DNA from: DATFXF01 sp035258565
GTDB lineage: Bacteria; Acidobacteriota; Terriglobia; Acidiferrales; UBA7541
NCBI GenBank assembly: GCA_035258565.1
Contig: DATFXF010000264.1
Location: 1-11,452, forward strand
Reading direction: 5' to 3'
Length of the DNA stretch: 11,452 bases
Positions 5,884 through 11,452 of this stretch are shown piece after piece (the stretch's first letter is position 1; every line of letters begins with the position of its first letter). The notes under the pieces are model-generated. The model did no database searches. It was not told the origin of the DNA and saw nothing but the letters and a program-made list of their open reading frames with translations. The position numbers were made by a program, and so were the translations under genes.

Positions 5884-6261
5884 CTAGCTGAGCGCGATGA
5901 GCTCGATCTCAATGCGGACATTGCGCGGCAAGCGGGCTACCTCGACAGTCGCGCGTGCGGGCGGCTCTTGCTTAAAGTAGTGCGCGTAAACCTCGTTCAT
6001 GGCCGCGAAGTCGCCGAGGTCCGCGAGATATACGGTCGTCTTCACCGTGCGGTCGAGCGACGACCCGGCCGCCTCAACGATACCCTTTAGGTTCTCCATG
6101 ACGCGCTCGGTCTGCGGGGTGATACCGCCTTCGACGAGTTGCTGGGTCGCGGGATCGAGCGGGATCTGCCCCGAGACGAATACGAAGCCATTGGCTTTAA
6201 TGGCCTGTGAATAGGGGCCAATCGCTTTCGGCCCGCGCTCGGTCGAAATGACGCTTCTCAC
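5884..6261 (-). CDS. ridA: RidA family enamine/imine deaminase
   Basis: This is a 125-residue member of the RidA/YjgF/UK114 family, cytoplasmic trimers that hydrolyse reactive 2-aminoacrylate and other enamine/imine intermediates released by PLP enzymes. Family signatures are present: GPYSQAI (15-21), FVSGQIPLDP (28-37), the invariant Arg103 in PPARATVEV that binds the substrate carboxylate, and the NVRIEIELIAL end with Glu118 and Glu120. The start is GTG at 6261: GGAGG (6273-6269) is seven bases upstream, and VRSVISTERGPKAIGPYSQA is the normal N-terminus. An in-frame ATG at 6339 would add 26 atypical residues without a ribosome site. It is the last gene of the proposed rel operon, 132 bases after the peptidase gene. 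Confidence 0.95.
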   Translation of the reverse strand: MRSVISTERGPKAIGPYSQAIKANGFVFVSGQIPLDPATQQLVEGGITPQTERVMENLKGIVEAAGSSLDRTVKTTVYLADLGDFAAMNEVYAHYFKQEPPARATVEVARLPRNVRIEIELIALS

Positions 6262-6393
6262 TTTGGCTCCTCCGGTGGATCGAGATTCAATCTGGTGCCC
6301 TTCTCGAGCTGTTTCCTCGGGCACGGCGTGTTTGGTCATTCAGGAAAGCTCAAATCGTCGGGATGCAAGACCAAGAGAAGCAAGCAGGCCACG

Positions 6394-7872
6394 CTACTCC
6401 TTGCTTTCCAGGCGTTGTTCCTTCACTTCGTACCGTGCACGAAACTCGTCCGGGATGCCTCGCTCGTCGAGCCAGAGGCGGAAGAAATCGCCAAGCTTCT
6501 CCCGGGTTTCGAGTTCTATGGCCGCGCGTAACTCCGCATAGCCGAAGCGGCTGCCACGCAAACTGTTCACGAGGTGAGCCAGTGCGTGCCGGACGTTCTC
6601 CTTGCCATAGCGGTCTTCGAGCCCGACGAAGAAGAGCGCGCCTTTGCTGTAGCCGAAAACCCGCTTCTCATAGGGATCCGAGGCCCTGATCTCGAGCAGC
6701 GGCTTATCGGCGGCCTTCTTGCGCGATTCATCGAACCAACGCAGTAACAGCGCGGTCTCGTGCTGCCGCTCGGATTCACCCCCGCGCGCCTCTGCGGCAA
6801 CCAGCGTGGAGTATTCAGCCAGTGCCTCGCCGAGTACCGCTTCGGCGTGTGGCTGAGCGGAGACGGCCTCCCCGAACCAGGTGTGCCCCAGTTCGTGCTC
6901 GACCAATGTTAGGAAAGTGTCGCTCGTGATTCCCACTCGAAATGCAGCGCGATTTAGCAGTGCGCCCGTGGGCAGGGCGACCCCGGCGGCATCCCCTTGG
7001 CCGCCGCGCCGCGCGGTCAGCCGCGCCGACGTTTCGATCACGCGCACCGGCGGCGGGTTCTTCCAAAGCTGCCCGAACGCTGACCGGTAAGTCTGGTAGG
7101 TCCCGGCCAGCCGCGCCGTGGCGCCCTGCGCCTGGTCGGCCGGCAGGGGGTCCAACGTCCAGAAGATGATCGTATCGCCGCCCGCTTGAATGCGCTGCTC
7201 GTGGTAGTGGCCCGCCAGGACAAAGGGCTCGAAGCTCTTCTTGTTTACACCGAAGCGGTACTCACTCTCTCCCCCACGTTGCCGCGAGCCCTGGCCCTGT
7301 CCGCCCGCGAACACTTGAAAGTCCGCCGGCACGAGAACCGTCAAGCGAGATTCCAGAGCGGGCTTGCCGTGCTCCACCAGCCCGCCTGTCGGAGGCCGAA
7401 GCAGGGGAAAAGCCGAGGAAGCGCGGCTGAGGAACGAACCTTCATCGACCGCAAATTCTGCATCGCCCTGGACCGCCGGCGCCAGATCGTACTCAAGGGA
7501 CAGAATCCGCCGCTGCTTCGGTGACCAGGTTGGATCGAAGGGAATTCGGGCCACGCTCGTGCTCCCATCGTCGGCTGGCTCGACGGACACTTCGCGGCCG
7601 TCCACTGAGACGCGCAAGTTCTCTCTCCCGCGGGCTGGCCCGCTCGGAAGAACGGCCTCGACGAAACCGAGCTGGCCATTGCCGATGTTCCTCAAGCGGT
7701 AGGTCGCTTGAATATGGAGATGCGCCGGCGAAGTCTGGAGGTAGTGAGCTTCGAGCTGCTGCCTTTCAATCTGATAGCCCGGACCGAACGGCACGGCGCA
7801 GGAGCAAAGAAGGACCAAGCCAAGGACAAGACCAATGGTGAGGAGGAGCCGCCATGAGGACGTCCGCAGCAA
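6394..7872 (-). CDS. M1-family-like zinc metallopeptidase, predicted lipoprotein
   Basis: The 492-residue protein starts with a signal peptide whose hydrophobic core runs over about 9-22. It is followed by a lipobox-like LCSC, with Cys25 as the likely lipidated residue. The N-terminal half is beta-rich, as in the M1 N-terminal domain. The catalytic centre is clear: H326-E327-L-G-H330, 18 residues, then Glu349, exactly HExxH-x18-E for zinc. Tyr408 in FGYSKGALFF matches the catalytic Tyr region. The GAMEN exopeptidase motif, expected about 30 residues before HExxH, is absent and replaced by AGVALPTGALL. Peptide-bond hydrolysis is likely, but aminopeptidase specificity is not. It probably sits in the cell envelope. 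The start is uncertain: TTG 7872 is the only usual start codon between the preceding in-frame stop and the signal peptide and lacks a clear ribosome site. The upstream gene ends 38 bases before it. Confidence 0.88.
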   Translation of the reverse strand: MLRTSSWRLLLTIGLVLGLVLLCSCAVPFGPGYQIERQQLEAHYLQTSPAHLHIQATYRLRNIGNGQLGFVEAVLPSGPARGRENLRVSVDGREVSVEPADDGSTSVARIPFDPTWSPKQRRILSLEYDLAPAVQGDAEFAVDEGSFLSRASSAFPLLRPPTGGLVEHGKPALESRLTVLVPADFQVFAGGQGQGSRQRGGESEYRFGVNKKSFEPFVLAGHYHEQRIQAGGDTIIFWTLDPLPADQAQGATARLAGTYQTYRSAFGQLWKNPPPVRVIETSARLTARRGGQGDAAGVALPTGALLNRAAFRVGITSDTFLTLVEHELGHTWFGEAVSAQPHAEAVLGEALAEYSTLVAAEARGGESERQHETALLLRWFDESRKKAADKPLLEIRASDPYEKRVFGYSKGALFFVGLEDRYGKENVRHALAHLVNSLRGSRFGYAELRAAIELETREKLGDFFRLWLDERGIPDEFRARYEVKEQRLESKE

Positions 7873-7910
7873 GGCGATGAGATTCTATCGGGCGGGGCGC
7901 AGGATGACAA

Positions 7911-8603
7911 TCAGCGCCGGCGACGCCGCTGGTAGCGCACGAATCCAGTGCGGGAAACGGTCCGGCGGTGCGTTTCGAGCATCGCTTGGGCCTGCTGGTC
8001 GGAGGTGCCGCCGTCAATCAGCGCGATCAGCTCGGCTTCTGTCATACCGGCGTCCCGGAGCTTTGCCAGCGACGAGCCCGAAGGCACCTCCTGACCCGCC
8101 GCGTGTCGACGCGCCACCGCCAGAACGATCCGGTCAGAGAGTCCGGCTAGGTGCATAGCCTGGGACTCCCCGGACCACAAGCCCAATTGGTTCAAGCGCG
8201 CCAGGACGAGGATCGTGGACTCGCTCACGCCCACTTGGCGGAGACCAGCGGCGGCTTCGCCGCTCGAAAACGGCTGCTTCCGAGCGCGGGCGATGCGCAG
8301 CAGCTCAACGCAGGCCTGGTCTGATATGCCGGCCTGGCGGGCCCTAGAGAGTTGCGCCACCTCGGCATCGGTGATAGCGAGCTTGCGCAGCTCTTCGATG
8401 CTGGCAAACCACATCCCCGCCTGGTCGAGCGGGCGCATATCGGTAGGATGGAGGCGTTGGCATCCGGTCGCAAGGAGCGCGAGAGCTGCCAGCCCGGCGA
8501 ACCACACCGCCGCGCGGGCGCAGCTCCGCCGGGCGGCCTCTGGTCGACGCAATGAGCCCCACGGGCGGGCTTGCCGGGAGCAAAGCGAAGGCATCCACTC
8601 CAT
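7911..8603 (-). CDS. Predicted lipoprotein with about 30-residue helical repeats, function unknown
   Basis: This 230-residue protein is not one I recognise. A hydrophobic segment AVWFAGLAALALLATGC ends at Cys48 in a lipobox-like context, so it is probably a lipoprotein. The leader before it is long and Arg-rich, so the real start may be internal (for example ATG at residue 4). The mature part repeats a motif of the form (A/V)G(I/V/L/M)(S/T)(D/E), each followed by a hydrophobic helix: ITDAE (about 77), AGISD (91), VGVSE (124), AGLSD (153) and AGMTE (185). After the first, the repeats are 29-33 residues apart. The C-terminus is strongly basic (RYQRRRRR). The 64- and 38-base gaps to rel and the peptidase suggest one transcript. 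The repeats suggest a binding or scaffolding role, which is inference. Confidence 0.75.
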   Translation of the reverse strand: MEWMPSLCSRQARPWGSLRRPEAARRSCARAAVWFAGLAALALLATGCQRLHPTDMRPLDQAGMWFASIEELRKLAITDAEVAQLSRARQAGISDQACVELLRIARARKQPFSSGEAAAGLRQVGVSESTILVLARLNQLGLWSGESQAMHLAGLSDRIVLAVARRHAAGQEVPSGSSLAKLRDAGMTEAELIALIDGGTSDQQAQAMLETHRRTVSRTGFVRYQRRRRR

Positions 8604-8667
8604 TGTAAGGGTGGCGGCGAGGGGTGAGCGGCGGATGTGCCCGGAAGATTACCGCAGGGTTACGTGC

Positions 8668-10866
8668 TCAGATGCGATAGCGGCGCTCGACATCGAACAC
8701 GCCCGAGATTTTCTTGATGTTGGTCAGAATGCGCTCGAGCTGTTTGCGATCAGCGATATCCAGGGTCAGCTCGATGCGCGCGTGGAGATGGTCGGGGCGG
8801 CTGTCGAGCGTGCGGATATTGGAGCCCGCTTCGCTGATGACGCCGGTGATTTCGGCCAGCATGCCGGGACGGTCCTGGGTGCGAATGAGCAGGCTCACGG
8901 GGAAGGTATTCTCGCTCGAGCCGGTCCAGTCGACGGCGATGCGTCGCTCGGATTGATAGAGCAGGTTCTGCACGTTGGGGCAGGCGGTGCTGTGCACCGC
9001 GACGCCGCGGCCGCGCGTGACATAGCCGATGATTTCATCCCCAGGAATCGGGTTGCAGCACTTGGCGCGGTAGACCATCAAGTCGTCGTGGCCACGCACG
9101 AGCACGGCCCCATCGTGGATTCCGAGCATGCGCTTGACGGTGGAAACAAGCTTGGCCGGCTTCTCTTCGACTTTTTCGATCAGCGACTGACCGCTGGCCT
9201 TGCTGAGGATCTGGCGCGCGGAATACTTGCCATAGCCCAGGCCGGCGTACAGGTCGTCGAGTTTGGCGCAGCCATACTCGCTCGCCACACGCAGCAGGTC
9301 GGCCTCCGGGATTTTCTTCAAGGTGAGGCTGCACTGGCGTGCTTCCCGCTCGAGTAGGCGCCGGCCAACTTCGGTCGCCTCGGCGCGCTCGTGGAGACTG
9401 ATCCAGTGGCGGATCTTGCTGCGGGCGCGCGAGGTGTGGACGTAATTGAGCCAATCGCGGCTGGGGGTGTGGCCCTTCTGGGTGAGGATCTCCACGACGT
9501 CGCCGTTGGCCAAGCGGTGGCGCAGCGGCACAATCTGGCCGTTCATCTTTGCGCCCACGCATTGGTTGCCGACCTCGGTGTGAATGGCGTAGGCAAAGTC
9601 GATCGGGGTGGCGCCGCGGGGCAGCGTGACCACACGGCCCTTGGGGGTGAAGGTGTACACTTCGTCGGGATAGAGATCCACCTTGAGCGTGGAGAGGAAC
9701 TCGCTCGGCTCCTCCATCTCCTTCACCCACTCGATCAACTGGCGCATCCAGACAATGCGCTGGTCGTCGGCGTCGGAAACGCTCTTGCCGTCTTTGTATT
9801 TCCAGTGCGCGGCCACGCCTTGCTCGGCGAAGCGATGCATCTCCTGGGTGCGGATCTGCACCTCGAAGGGCTGGCCCGCGTGGATGACGGTCGTGTGCAG
9901 CGACTGGTAGAGGTTCGGCCGCGGCATGGCGATGTAGTCTTTGAACCGCCCGGGAAACGGTCGCCAGATCTGGTGAATTACGCCCAGTGCGGCGTAGCAA
10001 TTCTTGACCGTATCGCTGATGACGCGAACTGCCAGCAGGTCGTAAATCTGGTCCAGCGTGCGCTGCTGCCGCTGGCTTTTCTGGTGGATGGAAAAGAGTC
10101 GCTTGATGCGGCCTTCGACTTCGGCGGGGAGGCCGTTTTCAACCAGCTTCTCGCGGATGGTATCCTGCACATCGTGGAGGAATCTCTCGTAGACCTTGCT
10201 CTTGTCGGCGACCGCCTTGCGCAGCTCGAGGTACGCGGCGGGCTCCAGGTAGCTGAAGGCCAGGTCTTCCAGCTCGCCGCGGATCAGCCCCATGCCCAGC
10301 CGGTGTGCGATGGGCGCGTAGAGCTCGAGCGTTTCGCGCGCAATGCGCTCCTGCTTCTCGGACGGCAGGAATTCGAGCGTGCGCATGTTGTGGAGCCGGT
10401 CGGCTAGCTTGACCACGACCACACGGACATCGCCGACCATGGCCAGGAGCATCTTGCGGACATTTTCGGCCTGGCGCGCCTCTGGGGCGAGCAGATTCAG
10501 GCGACCGATCTTCGTGACGCCTTCGACCAGCCGGGCGGTGTCGGTGCCAAAGCGCTCTTCGATCTGCTGGAGGGGAATGCGCGTGTCTTCGACGACGTCG
10601 TGCAGCAGGGCGGCCGAGAGCGTGGTCACGTCCAACTTCATGTCCGCCAGGATGTGGGCGACCTCGAGTGGATGCGAAAGGAAGGGCTCCCCGGACTCGC
10701 GGAATTGCGATTGGTGCTGCTCGGCAGCGAATTCGTAGGCGCGCCGCAGCAGGTCGACGTCGCCAGTGGGGCGGTTCTGGCGCAGCTTGTCGAGCAGCTC
10801 GGCAAAACGCCTGTTGAGTGCACGGGCCGAGCGCTCGAGCTTCAGCGGTTTCCCTAGCGGCGGCAT
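8668..10866 (-). CDS. rel: Bifunctional (p)ppGpp synthetase/hydrolase, Rel/SpoT family
   Basis: The 732-residue protein has the complete long RSH architecture. The hydrolase HD domain (about 45-200) has H65, HDVVEDT (89-95) and LADRLHN with Asp156, consistent with active (p)ppGpp hydrolysis. The synthetase domain (about 250-365) has GRIKRLFSIHQKS, RFKDYIAMPRPN, LYQSLHTT and EVQIRT. RFKD (307-310) is the RxKD signature of bifunctional enzymes; RelA-only enzymes have ExDD. TGS domain: about 402-462. A conserved Cys/His region (KCCNPIPGDE with C603 and C604, then H625 and C629) precedes a C-terminal ACT domain (about 655-732, DRPGML). It makes and degrades the stringent-response alarmone at the ribosome. 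AGGA five bases before the ATG supports the start. It is the first gene of the proposed operon, separated from the TPR gene by a terminator. Confidence 0.98.
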   Translation of the reverse strand: MPPLGKPLKLERSARALNRRFAELLDKLRQNRPTGDVDLLRRAYEFAAEQHQSQFRESGEPFLSHPLEVAHILADMKLDVTTLSAALLHDVVEDTRIPLQQIEERFGTDTARLVEGVTKIGRLNLLAPEARQAENVRKMLLAMVGDVRVVVVKLADRLHNMRTLEFLPSEKQERIARETLELYAPIAHRLGMGLIRGELEDLAFSYLEPAAYLELRKAVADKSKVYERFLHDVQDTIREKLVENGLPAEVEGRIKRLFSIHQKSQRQQRTLDQIYDLLAVRVISDTVKNCYAALGVIHQIWRPFPGRFKDYIAMPRPNLYQSLHTTVIHAGQPFEVQIRTQEMHRFAEQGVAAHWKYKDGKSVSDADDQRIVWMRQLIEWVKEMEEPSEFLSTLKVDLYPDEVYTFTPKGRVVTLPRGATPIDFAYAIHTEVGNQCVGAKMNGQIVPLRHRLANGDVVEILTQKGHTPSRDWLNYVHTSRARSKIRHWISLHERAEATEVGRRLLEREARQCSLTLKKIPEADLLRVASEYGCAKLDDLYAGLGYGKYSARQILSKASGQSLIEKVEEKPAKLVSTVKRMLGIHDGAVLVRGHDDLMVYRAKCCNPIPGDEIIGYVTRGRGVAVHSTACPNVQNLLYQSERRIAVDWTGSSENTFPVSLLIRTQDRPGMLAEITGVISEAGSNIRTLDSRPDHLHARIELTLDIADRKQLERILTNIKKISGVFDVERRYRI

Positions 10867-10949
10867 CCTCGTCCTATTGTAGTACGGAACCGAAGCGCGA
10901 GGGAGGCACCAGCTGGCGAAGGTGTAAGCCCTCGAACCTTTGGGCCGCA

Positions 10950-10991
10950 GCGATGAAATGAAGAAGCCGACAGCCAGCAGCCGTCGGCTTC
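10950..10991 (-). terminator. Intrinsic terminator of the TPR-protein gene
   Basis: Nine perfect pairs, GAAGCCGAC (10963-10971) with GTCGGCTTC (10983-10991), enclose an 11-base loop. On the minus strand the hairpin starts 22 bases after the TPR gene's stop codon and is followed by TTCATTTCATCG. The stem is strong and the tail moderately T-rich. It separates the TPR gene from rel, so rel probably has its own promoter between about 10867 and 10950. Confidence 0.7.
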
Positions 10992-11013
10992 GAGATCTCG
11001 AAAAACAGGACCG

Positions 11014-11452
11014 CTACTGTTTCGCCGGGGCCTCCATCTTTCGCTGCTTGATCTCTTTTACCTTATCCACGAGCTCATCGGCCTGCTTGAGCAGGGCCTC
11101 GCGCTCTTCAGCGGACGCGACCATATCTGCCTTCTGGCGGTAGAGAAGGTTCAGGTAAGCCATGGCGTCCTCGTAGTCGGGACGCACCGTGAGGGCCTTC
11201 TTCAAGTGCTGGATGCCCTCGTCCACTGTCGCGCCATATTTTGCGGCAAACTCCTCGCGGAGCTTGGGCGGCAGCGGCTGCTCATCCTTGAGTGGCTTCT
11301 TGGGGGCGTTGCGGTTGTAAGCGCTGCGGAGCTCGCTATTGGCGCGGAAGGCCAGCGTCCAATCGATGAGGCCGACCCAGTAGTACGGCTCAGGATCGTC
11401 GGGCTTCAACTGGATGTGCCGCAGATGGTACTTCTTCGATTCCTCGAATTTG
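11014..11452 (-). CDS. TPR-containing protein, C-terminal part (runs off the right edge)
   Basis: The last 145 or so residues are visible; the frame is open to the window edge, so the start lies outside. Helical TPR-type repeats are recognisable: EESKKYHLRHIQLKPDDPEP, then YYWVGLIDWTLAFRANSEL, and later VDEGIQHLKKALTVRPDYED followed by AMAYLNLLYRQKADM. The repeated 'LKPDDP' and 'VRPDYE' turns are typical of TPRs. The end is a charged helix, possibly a coiled coil (EEREALLKQADELVDKVKEI). Such proteins usually mediate protein contacts; the specific partner is unknown. A terminator follows directly, so it is a separate transcription unit from rel. Confidence 0.85.
   Translation of the reverse strand, partial: KFEESKKYHLRHIQLKPDDPEPYYWVGLIDWTLAFRANSELRSAYNRNAPKKPLKDEQPLPPKLREEFAAKYGATVDEGIQHLKKALTVRPDYEDAMAYLNLLYRQKADMVASAEEREALLKQADELVDKVKEIKQRKMEAPAKQ

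Noticed and set aside
8215..9357. Plus-strand open frame of 380 codons opposite the lipoprotein and rel
   Set aside because: It is antisense to two supported genes, has no recognisable motif and no ribosome site.
9391..10407. Long plus-strand open frame opposite rel
   Set aside because: This is a common artefact of GC-rich coding DNA; the minus-strand rel protein is fully conserved across the same bases.
10867..10900. TACAAT just upstream of rel as a -10 box
   Set aside because: It is a good hexamer but has no acceptable -35 at 16-18 bases, and the transcript would start at the ATG although a ribosome site (AGGA) is present.

Overview
The window looks like a stretch of an Acidobacteriota genome. 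That is an inference from gene content: a membrane-anchored Ser/Thr kinase fused to a TolB-like domain and TPRs, plus a second kinase start of the same type, GC-rich coding DNA and several lipoproteins. No rRNA or other taxonomic marker is present.

The window has two unlike halves. The left half (1 to about 5550) is loosely packed, mixed-strand and full of remnants. It holds the 3' end of an integrase-type transposase, a small secreted protein, a complete receptor-like kinase on the minus strand, and a truncated second kinase start facing away from the first. These are followed by a small CxxC protein, an orphan Flp-type pilin (59 aa), a frameshifted IS110-family transposase tail directly behind the pilin, and a DUF4177-like small protein. 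A probable frameshifted zinc-ribbon gene and about 0.6 kb without genes complete it. The half ends at 5507-5551 in a clean 3' half of a tRNA-Ile(GAU) gene, from anticodon loop to CCA, with no 5' half. This is the usual footprint of a tyrosine-recombinase attachment site. Its orientation predicts that the inserted DNA lies to the left, where the accessory genes are, and that the intact tRNA-Ile lies beyond the left edge.

The right half (5884-11452) is compact, all on the minus strand and core-like. In transcription order it holds the end of a TPR-protein gene with a good intrinsic terminator, a bifunctional Rel/SpoT (p)ppGpp synthetase/hydrolase, a lipoprotein built from about 30-residue repeats, an M1-type (HExxH-x18-E) metallopeptidase lipoprotein, and RidA. 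Gaps of 64, 38 and 132 bases suggest co-transcription from rel to ridA. That would join stringent-response control to two envelope proteins and an enamine/imine deaminase.

The most interesting points are the tRNA-Ile half-gene as an island boundary, the two divergent kinase starts with matching promoter layout (TTGACT-N17-TAG..., on opposite strands), the orphan pilin abutting an IS remnant, and the repeat lipoprotein plus GAMEN-less M1 peptidase between rel and ridA. I found no convincing wholly new defence or regulatory system.
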